Source: a virus
Virus record (IMG/VR): IMGVR_UViG_3300017776_000251
Coordinates: 1 to 21,249 of that record
Length of the DNA: 21,249 nucleotides
Direction: 5' to 3' (one strand)
Below, piece by piece: positions 14,519 to 20,471 of this stretch (positions are counted from its first letter, which is position 1; every line of letters starts with the position of its first letter). The position numbers were made by a program, and so were the translations under genes. Below the pieces are notes generated by a model, which saw only the letters and a list, made by a program, of their open reading frames with translations, was not told where the DNA came from and did no database searches.

Positions 14519-14674
14519 ATGAGTAGAGAAATATCATATACAACGAGAACCTTTTATGTGCCAGCAAATAAAATAGATACGCTGGTAGAATTTCAAGGTA
14601 AATGCAAAGAGAACGGACACAGGTCTTATTCTGAGGTATTACTAAGTTTAATGGAGCAATACAACAAGTCATGA
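14519..14674 (+). CDS. Ribbon-helix-helix-like small DNA-binding protein
   Basis: This 51-residue protein starts at the ATG at 14519 and overlaps the next gene by 4 bases (ATGA). A short strand (TTRTFYVPAN) is followed by a helix (KIDTLVEFQGKCKENG), a turn with RSYSEV, and a second helix (LLSLMEQYNK). This matches the MetJ/Arc-type ribbon-helix-helix fold in length and order, with Arg/Lys on the strand as used for DNA contact. It would bind DNA as a dimer and is a natural candidate for the 7-bp dyads upstream at 14314-14333 and 13226-13245, though that pairing is inference. No full family match can be claimed by eye. Confidence 0.55.
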   Translation: MSREISYTTRTFYVPANKIDTLVEFQGKCKENGHRSYSEVLLSLMEQYNKS

Positions 14675-14988
14675 TACATTATCCGCACCCTCACAACGAA
14701 CAGCACCATAATGACAATATAGCTCATTGGTGGGCTTATGAAACTAACAAGTATTTACAAGATAGATTAAGAAACTTAGTTGTAAGAGCTAACTGGAATA
14801 AAAGAATTATTTGTCAAATAAGATTATCAAACAATGACTTAGAAATACATAGACATAGGTTTGATGGTTACATTTCACAATTAGACAACATTGCAAAACA
14901 ATTAAAAACTATTGCGGTGCAATACAATGAACAAAGAATAAATAAATTAAAAACTATATTTACAAAAATTAAAAACTATGAAAATTAA
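14671..14988 (+). CDS. His-rich N-terminus early protein, unknown function
   Basis: This 105-residue protein overlaps the preceding gene by ATGA and the following gene by 11 bases. The N-terminus is unusually rich in histidine: His3, 6, 8, 12, 13 and 19 in MIHYPHPHNEQHHNDNIAHW, which suggests metal binding. The rest is helical and basic, for example RLRNLVVRANWNKRI and a C-terminal coiled-coil-like region ending in KTIFTKIKNYEN. No recognised fold and no membrane segment. Its position next to the candidate annealing protein suggests a role in DNA metabolism or early takeover, without direct evidence. Confidence 0.55.
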   Translation: MIHYPHPHNEQHHNDNIAHWWAYETNKYLQDRLRNLVVRANWNKRIICQIRLSNNDLEIHRHRFDGYISQLDNIAKQLKTIAVQYNEQRINKLKTIFTKIKNYEN

Positions 14989-15352
14989 AGAAATAGCACA
15001 GAAATATAAATTATCAAAAGATGACTTTTGGGAATTAAAAAGAGGAACAAGATCAATGTGGATTATTACACATGATGCTTGTGAAAAGATAGCAGCTCAA
15101 GAAAACATACAATTCGGCGCACCTACAATATATAGAGACAGCAACCAAGATGTAGCTATAGTAGGAGATGCAAAAAGAGGTAATAAAATTATCTGGTCAA
15201 CTGGTGAAGCTGGTCCTAAGAACTGCAAAGCTCCTTACCCTTTTGCAATGGCTGAGAAACGATTAAAAGATAGATTAGTATTAAAATTAATTAACGCTTA
15301 CGAATATGGTATTTATTCAGATTCTGAAGCAGATAACTTTAAAAAACAATGA
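14978..15352 (+). CDS. Candidate single-strand annealing / recombination protein
   Basis: This 124-residue protein starts with an HTH-like or helical segment (IKEIAQKYKLSKDDFWEL). It has a central strand-rich part and then a signature WSTGEAGPKN (73-82), APYPFAMAEKRLKDRLVLKL (85-104) and YSDSEADNF (113-121). I recall the GEA-x-PKN...YP-x-AMAEKRxxDRxxLKL pattern from phage proteins near recombination nucleases, and it faintly resembles the helical signatures of Rad52/Erf-like annealing proteins. The PD-(D/E)XK exonuclease at 15457 is 105 bases downstream, as in lambda Red/RecET pairs. The annealing role is therefore a hypothesis based on context plus a weak motif. An alternative is a small replication accessory factor. 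Overlaps at both ends show it is in the operon. Confidence 0.5.
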   Translation: MKIKEIAQKYKLSKDDFWELKRGTRSMWIITHDACEKIAAQENIQFGAPTIYRDSNQDVAIVGDAKRGNKIIWSTGEAGPKNCKAPYPFAMAEKRLKDRLVLKLINAYEYGIYSDSEADNFKKQ

Positions 15353-15441
15353 TAGAGACAAACGTTTTAGAGGTGATACAAGTGGTCTTGCTTTGCCTCA
15401 CATTAGGGTTTTTAATCGGAACTCATTTAAATAAAAAATAA
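15349..15441 (+). CDS. 30-residue single-pass membrane microprotein
   Basis: The ATG at 15349 overlaps the preceding stop by 4 bases and the TAA is at 15439-15441. The product has an acidic N-terminus (MIETNVLEV), one hydrophobic helix (IQVVLLCLTLGFLIG) and a basic end (THLNKK), a clean single membrane span. It is too small for most gene finders. It sits between the candidate annealing protein and the exonuclease. Function unknown; superinfection exclusion or modulation of a host membrane enzyme would fit. The ATGA overlap supports translation. Confidence 0.45.
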   Translation: MIETNVLEVIQVVLLCLTLGFLIGTHLNKK

Positions 15442-15444
15442 ATT

Positions 15445-15456
15445 AAACTATATATT
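15445..15456 (+). promoter_or_regulatory. Leader AAACTATATATT abutting exonuclease start (copy 1)
   Basis: This 12-base AT-rich element ends directly at the ATG of the exonuclease gene and recurs as AAATTATATATT, also abutting the start, at 17991-18002 before the initiator-like gene. Both are followed by ATGAAA. It could be an A/U-rich translation enhancer, as used by Bacteroidetes, or a TATA-like -7 element. Confidence 0.3.
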
Positions 15457-16182
15457 ATGAAAAAGAATCACTTAAGTTACTCGGCATTGTGCCAGTTTAA
15501 AAAGTCACCAAATCACTTATTAGCTTATTGGAATAAAGAAACAAAAACAACTGATGCAATGCAGTTTGGTACAATAATACATAAGATGTTATTAGAACCA
15601 GAAACATTTGCTGATGAGTTTGCGATCTTTGAAGGTGCAAGAAGAGCTGGTAAACAATGGGTTGAGTTTAAAGAACAGAACGAAGGTAAAACACTAATTA
15701 AGCAACAAGAGTTAGACGATGCTAATAAAATAATTAACAACGCAATGTTGCATCCAGTACTAACTGAAATGATGCAGAATAAAATACAATCTGAAGTTAA
15801 ATTAGAATGGCAACATAAAGATGTTAATTTTAAGGGCTTTGCGGACCTTGTAACAACGTTTAACGGCAAGTATTGCATTGTAGATATAAAAACTACTAAT
15901 GATGCTGGTAGACGTTTTGAGCGTGACTTGTATTACAATGATTATAAAATGCAGTTAGCAATGTATCATGACCAATACGACAAAGATACAGATGCTTATA
16001 TTGTAGCAATAGAAACTACTACACCATTTAATGTTCAGATATATAAATTAGATGATAGTTTATTATTTAAAGGTTGGATGGATTACGACCATTACACTGA
16101 TAAGTTTTTAGAATGGGATGGTAAGCCACAAGGATACTCAAATAGTATAGTAGAAGTAAAAACAGAAACAGAAGAAATATGA
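15457..16182 (+). CDS. PD-(D/E)XK exonuclease (RecE/YqaJ-like)
   Basis: This 241-residue protein shows the PDDEXK_1 (exodeoxyribonuclease VIII-like) pattern. His42 lies in FGTIIHKMLLEP, Glu113/Glu117 in SEVKLEW, Asp130 in FKGFADLV, and Asp143-x-Lys145 in IVDIKTT; Gln166 is in KMQLAMYHD. These residues form the metal-dependent core that digests double-stranded DNA 5' to 3' and leaves tails for strand annealing, as with lambda Exo or RecE. The opening YSALCQFKKSP is also typical of the family. It would pair with the candidate annealing protein just upstream to repair and concatenate the phage genome. The length matches a stand-alone phage exonuclease. It overlaps the next gene by ATGA. Confidence 0.85.
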   Translation: MKKNHLSYSALCQFKKSPNHLLAYWNKETKTTDAMQFGTIIHKMLLEPETFADEFAIFEGARRAGKQWVEFKEQNEGKTLIKQQELDDANKIINNAMLHPVLTEMMQNKIQSEVKLEWQHKDVNFKGFADLVTTFNGKYCIVDIKTTNDAGRRFERDLYYNDYKMQLAMYHDQYDKDTDAYIVAIETTTPFNVQIYKLDDSLLFKGWMDYDHYTDKFLEWDGKPQGYSNSIVEVKTETEEI

Positions 16183-16334
16183 AAAAACTTGCAATAATAG
16201 GCGGATTAAGCTTGATGACTGCTGGCACTACAAGTATAGTCTGGCACAAACAAAACTTAAATTTAAATCCTAATACATTTGCAATAGCTACAGGAGGGTT
16301 TTTTGTAGCTGTAGGAATTACCTACAAATTTTAA
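16179..16334 (+). CDS. 51-residue two-span membrane protein
   Basis: The ATG at 16179 overlaps the exonuclease stop (ATGA). Two hydrophobic segments are visible, residues 4-21 (LAIIGGLSLMTAGTTSIV) and 34-48 (FAIATGGFFVAVGIT), linked by a polar KQNLNLNPN loop, so both ends are likely on the same side of the membrane. An N-terminal MKK followed by a hydrophobic stretch could also be read as a signal peptide. Function unknown. It is the second of three tiny membrane proteins in the replication block (with 15349-15441 and 20382-20471). Confidence 0.5.
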   Translation: MKKLAIIGGLSLMTAGTTSIVWHKQNLNLNPNTFAIATGGFFVAVGITYKF

Positions 16335-16352
16335 AAATCAAAAATAAATATA

Positions 16353-17072
16353 ATGAATAACAACAATAATATACAAATAAATGAAACTACTGATTATAGT
16401 AGATTTAAATTTTTACATGGTAATAGAAATGTGAATAAAAACCATGTACAAAGATTGAAAAACTCAATGACTAAAAATTACTTACACACTGTAATAACGG
16501 TAAACCAAAACTATGAGGTTATAGATGGTCAACATAGATTAACAGCTTGCTCAGAACTTGGGTTGCCTGTTAAATATGTCATGCTTAAAAACTATGGCTT
16601 AAAAGAGGTACAAACTTTAAATGCAATGACATCAAATTGGACTACAGGTCAATATTTAGATTCATATTGCACTAAAGGTTATCAAGATTATATTGATTAT
16701 AAAAGGTTTAAACTAAAATATAATTTATCACATAGGGAAAATATATTATTATTATGTTCACCTGATATTAGAACGCATGAAGAAAAGTTTAAAGACGGTT
16801 CTTTTAAAGTAATTAATTATAAAAAAGCGTGCTATTATGGGGATGAATTATCAAAAGTTGCTGAATTTTATAAAGGATATAATAGAAGGTATTTTGTAAG
16901 AGCTATATATTTTTTATTAAATAAGCCTGAGTTTTCTATGGATGAGTTTTTGCAAAAACTAACATTTCAAAGAACAGCACTTGTTGACTGCGTAAATAGA
17001 GATTCTTATTTATCTTTAATTGAAGAAATATACAATTATAAAAGAAGAATGAAAATTAATTTAAAATACTAA
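16353..17072 (+). CDS. ParB/Srx-fold domain protein
   Basis: This 239-residue protein has an N-terminal ParB-like nuclease (ParB/Srx) domain: residues 30-40 HVQRLKNSMTK, then TVITVNQNYEVIDGQHRLTA (46-65) with the hallmark DGQHR, followed by ELGLPVKYV. The rest is helical, rich in aromatic and basic residues (YNRRYFVRAIYFLL, YNYKRRMKINLKY), and could bind DNA. Phage ParB-like proteins act as nucleases, nucleotide-dependent clamps or regulators, and this one lacks a neighbouring ParA ATPase, so genome partition is unlikely. Its place between the exonuclease and the SSB-like gene suggests DNA processing. The domain is clear; the exact role is not. Confidence 0.75.
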   Translation: MNNNNNIQINETTDYSRFKFLHGNRNVNKNHVQRLKNSMTKNYLHTVITVNQNYEVIDGQHRLTACSELGLPVKYVMLKNYGLKEVQTLNAMTSNWTTGQYLDSYCTKGYQDYIDYKRFKLKYNLSHRENILLLCSPDIRTHEEKFKDGSFKVINYKKACYYGDELSKVAEFYKGYNRRYFVRAIYFLLNKPEFSMDEFLQKLTFQRTALVDCVNRDSYLSLIEEIYNYKRRMKINLKY

Positions 17073-17098
17073 ATAATAAACAATAAAAACAAATAACA

Positions 17099-17362
17099 AT
17101 GAATAAAAAAGAAGAAACAATATACTGCGGAAGCGGTAAAGTTATGAATGACAAATGGTTAAAAGTGACTATTAATCCAACTAAAATCGCTGATCACATT
17201 CAAGAGTTTAATGGTAATAAGTTTATCAAATTAAATATTAATATAAAAGATGAGCCAGATCAGTACGACAAAAATGTAAGTATTAGTGTTGATACTTGGA
17301 AGCCAGATGCAGAAGCACCAAGAGCTGCTGTAAAAGAAACTTCAAATGACTTACCCTTTTAA
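17099..17362 (+). CDS. Small SSB-like protein with acidic C-terminal tip
   Basis: This 87-residue protein has strand-rich segments compatible with an OB-like fold (ETIYCGSGKVMNDKWLKVTI; KFIKLNINIKDEP; KNVSISVDTW). It ends in SNDLPF, which closely resembles the acidic DDIPF-type tail by which single-stranded DNA-binding proteins recruit partners. It would protect replication or recombination intermediates and may dock the exonuclease, ParB-like protein or helicase. It is shorter than bacterial SSB (about 110 residues or more for the OB domain alone), so a minimal or degenerate fold is implied. It follows a 26-base A-rich leader, and the next gene begins 5 bases after its stop. Confidence 0.6.
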   Translation: MNKKEETIYCGSGKVMNDKWLKVTINPTKIADHIQEFNGNKFIKLNINIKDEPDQYDKNVSISVDTWKPDAEAPRAAVKETSNDLPF

Positions 17363-17367
17363 ATACC

Positions 17368-17679
17368 ATGAAGGAATCAAAAGTCTTGAAAGCATTGGGT
17401 TTGACTTCGTCAGATATACAAAATTTATTGATGAGCGGAGTATCAATGCCAGAAATAGCAAAGAGGTATAAAATTAGTTATATCTCTTTAGTTCAGGCAT
17501 ATAAAATCCAAAAGAAAGATTTCAAGTATATTGATTTTGTACAACCTAAAAAAGAAGTGGAGGACATTAAAAAGGTGTCCTTCACCTTTGACAAACTATA
17601 TACAGAAGAATCACTAAACGAAGATGAGCTGATTGCTTATTATAAGTATGAAGCAAAACACAAATCATATTATGAATAA
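17368..17679 (+). CDS. Helix-turn-helix protein
   Basis: This 103-residue protein has an HTH-like segment at residues 14-48 (SDIQNLLMSGVSMPEIAKRY followed by KISYISLVQAYKIQ). The order of helix, turn, recognition helix is that of resolvase/sigma-type DNA-binding domains, followed by an acidic C-terminal half (DKLYTEESLNEDELIAYY). It might regulate early genes or help load the initiator. It overlaps the following gene by 8 bases. The HTH assignment is by eye and moderate. Confidence 0.6.
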   Translation: MKESKVLKALGLTSSDIQNLLMSGVSMPEIAKRYKISYISLVQAYKIQKKDFKYIDFVQPKKEVEDIKKVSFTFDKLYTEESLNEDELIAYYKYEAKHKSYYE

Positions 17680-17992
17680 AGAAATCGCAAAAGAATTAAA
17701 TGCTAAAGCTAATCACATAGCTAAATTATATTCAAAGAAAGATAGAGAAGGAAACTATAATAATGAAGATTTCAAAGTAAAAGAAGCAATACCAACTTCG
17801 GATCACACCGCAACTGTTATAATGGAAAAGAACACAGGAAAGTTAGCTGCTTATTTTTTTTACTATATTAATCGCGGAAAAAGCAAAGGCTGGAAATATT
17901 TTGTACCAACTGATTCACATATAACTGGTATGAGAGCTTTTGAATATTATAAATTACAATGTGAACGATCAAACTATAAAAAAAATTTTTAA
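17672..17992 (+). CDS. Unknown early protein (106 residues)
   Basis: The ATG at 17672 overlaps the preceding stop by 8 bases and is preferred over the upstream TTG at 17633. The N-terminal helix (KEIAKELNAKANHIAKLY) is followed by a Thr/Lys-rich strand region (SDHTATVIMEKNTGKLAAYF) and an aromatic, basic C-terminal part (GKSKGWKYFVPTDSHITGMR). The latter could bind nucleic acid, but nothing points to a fold or activity. No membrane segment or cysteine cluster. It directly precedes the initiator-like gene. Confidence 0.6.
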   Translation: MNKEIAKELNAKANHIAKLYSKKDREGNYNNEDFKVKEAIPTSDHTATVIMEKNTGKLAAYFFYYINRGKSKGWKYFVPTDSHITGMRAFEYYKLQCERSNYKKNF

Positions 17993-18002
17993 ATTATATA
18001 TT
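17991..18002 (+). promoter_or_regulatory. Leader AAATTATATATT abutting initiator start (copy 2)
   Basis: Same element as at 15445-15456, with one base different, placed directly against the ATG at 18003 and overlapping the previous stop codon. The identical spacing argues for a role in start selection or expression of the two genes, although AT-rich context makes chance similarity possible. Confidence 0.3.
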
Positions 18003-18383
18003 ATGAAACTAACAAAAAGAAAAGGTTTTAATTTTTTTAGAAGTTATTACGATGTTTATAACGAATTAGAAAAAGATAAAGACAAATTACAATTTATTGA
18101 AGCGTTACTTAACAGGCAGTTCTTAGGTGTAAAACCTACTAATTTAAAAGGCATGGCTAAGTTTGCTTATATAAGTCAGACTAATAGTATTGATAGCCAA
18201 GTTAAAGGTTATGAGACTAAGACTGGCAATGCCCTATCACAAGACCCTAAGCAAGGGGGTAAGCATGGACCTAAGCAAACCCCTAAGCTACAAGTAGAAG
18301 TAGAAGAGAAAGTAGAAGGGAAAGAGAAAGAGAAAGGTGTTAAGTTTAAAGACCCTTACCTAACTACAACATTTATAAAATGA
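18003..18383 (+). CDS. DUF6291-like replication initiator/organiser candidate
   Basis: This 126-residue protein is most likely started at the ATG at 18003; a longer TTG start at 17940 would overlap the previous gene and is not needed. Residues 8-70 (GFNFFRSYYDVYNELEKDKD ... GMAKFAYISQTNSIDSQV) match the DUF6291 pattern found in phage replication regions, just upstream of helicase or helicase-loader genes. The middle is a four-fold Pro/Lys/Gln repeat (PKQG, GKHG, PKQT, PKLQ) encoded by 12-bp repeats, then an acidic/basic linker. The C-terminal 16 residues (VKFKDPYLTTTFIK) may contact the helicase, whose gene overlaps by 4 bases. The initiator role is inferred from context. Confidence 0.6.
   Translation: MKLTKRKGFNFFRSYYDVYNELEKDKDKLQFIEALLNRQFLGVKPTNLKGMAKFAYISQTNSIDSQVKGYETKTGNALSQDPKQGGKHGPKQTPKLQVEVEEKVEGKEKEKGVKFKDPYLTTTFIK
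18246..18293 (+). repeat. Four phased 12-bp TAAGC repeats (candidate origin iterons)
   Basis: TAAGC occurs at 18248, 18260, 18272 and 18284, exactly 12 bases apart, within units starting CCTAAGC or GGTAAGC. The patch is notably GC-rich in an AT-rich genome and is followed by a polypurine tract (about 18294-18340). It lies inside the initiator-like gene, as ori-lambda lies inside gene O, and encodes a 4-residue protein repeat. A purely protein-driven repeat is the alternative. Confidence 0.45.
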
Positions 18384-19237
18384 TAGTTAACAAAGAAGAT
18401 AACTTAAAATACTTATACGCTTTTAAGGAAGGTAAGATTAAACGTGGTTTAGAAATTGGTAACGAGTTTGACAAGTGGTATGTTCACAAGCGTGGCAGCT
18501 TTACAGTAATTGTTGGCTTAGATAATGTTGGTAAAACTTTTTTTATGTTATGGTATTTTTTATGCTTAAGTATTAAACATAATGTAAAGTGGTGCATTTG
18601 GTCTGGTGAAAATAGTTCTGGACAATTAACAAGAGATTTAATTCAAATGTATGCACAATGTAAATTAAGTGAGTTAAGTAAAACTAAAATTGATGAATAC
18701 AACAATAAGATTTCAGAGTGGTTTACTTTTGTAAGTAATAAAAAAATGTACAATCATAAAGACTTATTAAAAATATTTAAGCAAAGTAATTGCGATTCAT
18801 TTGCGCTTGATCCTTTTACAGGTTTAAACCATGATAGAAGAGTTAATCAATATGAACGTAATTATTTAATATGTAATGACATAAGAGACTTTTGCAATAC
18901 TACAGGTAAATCAATTTATGTAATGACACATCCAATGACAGAATCTGCAAGAAGAGTATTTCCACCCAACCATGAATATGCTGGTTATATACAACCACCA
19001 AGAAAATCTGATGTTGAAGGTGGTCAAGTGTTTGCGAATAGATGCGATTCTTTTCTTTCGATACATAGGTTTATTAATTCACCTGAAAGCTGGATGATGA
19101 CACAAGTAAGAGTAGAGAAAATAAAAGACAAAGAAACTGGAGGAACACCAACTCTTGATAAACCACTATGTTTTGATTACAATGGTGGACTTGGTTTTAC
19201 AATTGGTGGTAATAATGTACTAAAACAAAAACAATGA
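18380..19237 (+). CDS. RecA/DnaB-fold ATPase (probable replicative helicase-like)
   Basis: This 285-residue P-loop ATPase has a Walker A motif G46-LDNVGK-T53 (FTVIVGLDNVGKTFF) and a Walker B motif at 139-146 (DSFALDPF, Asp144). A sensor-like VMTHP follows (181-185), and then SDVEGGQVFANRCD (210-223), as in DnaB/RepA/AAA_25-type enzymes. It is about half the size of DnaB because it lacks the N-terminal primase-binding domain. It would unwind DNA or load onto the origin with the initiator-like protein, whose gene it overlaps by ATGA. A RecA-like recombinase or a KaiC-type ATPase is a less likely alternative. It ends in a 4-base overlap with the methyltransferase gene. Confidence 0.75.
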   Translation: MIVNKEDNLKYLYAFKEGKIKRGLEIGNEFDKWYVHKRGSFTVIVGLDNVGKTFFMLWYFLCLSIKHNVKWCIWSGENSSGQLTRDLIQMYAQCKLSELSKTKIDEYNNKISEWFTFVSNKKMYNHKDLLKIFKQSNCDSFALDPFTGLNHDRRVNQYERNYLICNDIRDFCNTTGKSIYVMTHPMTESARRVFPPNHEYAGYIQPPRKSDVEGGQVFANRCDSFLSIHRFINSPESWMMTQVRVEKIKDKETGGTPTLDKPLCFDYNGGLGFTIGGNNVLKQKQ

Positions 19238-19238
19238 A
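19221..19238 (+). repeat. 18-base repeat spanning a start codon (copy 1; copy 2 at 19873-19890)
   Basis: TAAAACAAAAACAATGAA is present identically at 19221-19238 and 19873-19890. In both places the ATG is the start of a gene (methyltransferase at 19234, unknown protein at 19886). In copy 1 it is also coding for the last residues of the ATPase. A related TTAAAACAATGA occurs at 20114-20125. It probably reflects a preferred A-rich translation-initiation context or a duplicated leader. Confidence 0.5.
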
Positions 19239-19875
19239 GATATTAAATTTATATGCTTGTTTAGGTGGTAACCGATACAAGTGGGATGAAGTTACAGATA
19301 TAGAAGTAACTGCTGTTGAATTAGACCCAGAGGCAGCAAGATTGTACCAAGAGAGGTTTCCAAATGATAAAGTAATAGTAGCAGATGCTCACCAATATTT
19401 GTTAGACAATTATAAGGAATTTGATTTTATTTGGAGTAGTCCACCTTGTCCAACACATAGCAGAATGAATTTATCTAATGTTAATAAAATAAAATTAAGC
19501 TATCCAGATATGAAACTGTATCAAGAGGTGATATTTTTAAAACAGTTTTTTAAAGGCAAATATTGTGTCGAAAATGTTGTGCCATATTATGAGCCGCTAA
19601 TACCATCAAATAAAAGAGGCAGACATTTATATTGGACTAATTATAACTTGCCTAATAATTTAGGTGAAAGAAAAAGTGTTGACTGGTCAAGAATAAAAAA
19701 TGAAATAGATGCTTGGTCTAAATTTCACAATTATGATTTTAGAAAATACAAAGGCGAACAAGCAAGAAGAAAAATAGCAAGAAACTTAGTAGACTATGAA
19801 GCTGGTAAAACAATATTAGAAACAGCAGTAGGAATAGTAAGAAAACAAAATGTAAACCAAACAGAATTATTTTAA
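19234..19875 (+). CDS. Short C5-cytosine DNA methyltransferase
   Basis: This 213-residue protein carries the C5-methyltransferase motifs in order: motif I (LYACLGGNRYKW), ELD at 29-31 for S-adenosylmethionine binding, motif IV SSPPCPTHS (68-76, catalytic Cys72), motif VI ENV (113-115) and RGRHLYWTN (128-136). A family member of normal length is 300 or more residues; here the target-recognition region after motif VIII is short, a form common in phages. It would methylate cytosine in phage DNA, perhaps to escape host restriction. No restriction endonuclease partner is nearby, so it is probably an orphan. The motif I variant (CLGGNR instead of FxGxGG) is slightly unusual. It overlaps the ATPase by ATGA. 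Confidence 0.8.
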   Translation: MKILNLYACLGGNRYKWDEVTDIEVTAVELDPEAARLYQERFPNDKVIVADAHQYLLDNYKEFDFIWSSPPCPTHSRMNLSNVNKIKLSYPDMKLYQEVIFLKQFFKGKYCVENVVPYYEPLIPSNKRGRHLYWTNYNLPNNLGERKSVDWSRIKNEIDAWSKFHNYDFRKYKGEQARRKIARNLVDYEAGKTILETAVGIVRKQNVNQTELF

Positions 19876-19885
19876 AACAAAAACA

Positions 19886-20125
19886 ATGAAATACAAATAC
19901 GAAAACATAGAAGAGTTTACAGGATTTAAAAGCTGGACTGATAAAAGAAAAATAGATACACTTTTAGAAATAGATTGCAGTTTGTATGCACATCTTGGAA
20001 CAGATTCTACTAAAGCAGAGAAAGAAGAAGTAAAAAGAAAAAGTATAGAGATATACAGAACTATTAAAAAGATAGATAAAGAATTAGGAGATGAGTTTTT
20101 ATTAACCATGAACTTAAAACAATGA
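19886..20125 (+). CDS. Unknown small early protein (79 residues)
   Basis: The ATG at 19886 lies in an A-rich leader 10 bases after the methyltransferase stop. The product is Lys/Glu-rich and helical (ENIEEFTGFKSWTDKRKIDT; KAEKEEVKRKSIEIYRTIKK) with no membrane segment or enzyme motif. The motif TGFKSWTDKRK is distinctive but I do not recognise a family. It overlaps the next gene by ATGA, so the two are likely co-translated. Confidence 0.55.
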   Translation: MKYKYENIEEFTGFKSWTDKRKIDTLLEIDCSLYAHLGTDSTKAEKEEVKRKSIEIYRTIKKIDKELGDEFLLTMNLKQ

Positions 20126-20385
20126 CAGATTTAGATTATACAATTACAAAGAACAAATTAGAAATATTACTTTTAAAGGCACAAGAAGGTTTAAAGGTGG
20201 GTAAGGTAACACAAAGTAAATTGGATGCAGTAGAAACGCTACAAAGTAGCTTAAAATGCATTATAGAACTAAGAAGCACAATTGATGAAATGAAAAACAA
20301 ACAAACGTTGTTAACAATGCAAAATGTAAAAGCATATCAAGAAACTGCAGAACTTAAGAAAAAATTTAATACATTTAAAAAATGA
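20122..20385 (+). CDS. Coiled-coil early protein (87 residues)
   Basis: This protein starts at an ATGA overlap with the upstream gene and ends in an ATGA overlap with the microprotein at 20382. Most of it is amphipathic helix: KNKLEILLLKAQEGLKVGK, then LQSSLKCIIELRSTIDEMKN and TAELKKKFNTFKK, with heptad-like spacing of Leu/Ile. A coiled-coil assembly or adaptor protein is likely. No catalytic motif is visible and the partner is unknown. Confidence 0.55.
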   Translation: MTDLDYTITKNKLEILLLKAQEGLKVGKVTQSKLDAVETLQSSLKCIIELRSTIDEMKNKQTLLTMQNVKAYQETAELKKKFNTFKK

Positions 20386-20471
20386 ACGGATTATTAGCAT
20401 TAATTATTACAACACATTTAATCAGTTTTATAGCTGGATCAGTTGTAACATATTTTTTTTATAATGAATAA
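20382..20471 (+). CDS. 29-residue single-pass membrane microprotein
   Basis: The ATG at 20382 overlaps the preceding stop (ATGA) and the next start at 20464 lies inside this gene. The product MNGLLALIITTHLISFIAGS followed by VVTYFFYNE is almost wholly hydrophobic, one membrane helix with a Tyr/Phe-rich end. Like the microprotein at 15349-15441, it is threaded into the replication operon. Function unknown. The overlaps on both sides support a real gene. Confidence 0.45.
   Translation: MNGLLALIITTHLISFIAGSVVTYFFYNE

Noticed and set aside
15525-15878. Reverse-strand 117-codon open frame opposite the exonuclease
   Set aside because: The forward frame carries all PD-(D/E)XK residues and fits the operon; the antisense product has no recognisable features.
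17940-18002. Upstream TTG extension of the DUF6291-like protein
   Set aside because: The added residues overlap the previous gene by 53 bases and do not look like the family, whereas ATG at 18003 follows a leader shared with another gene.
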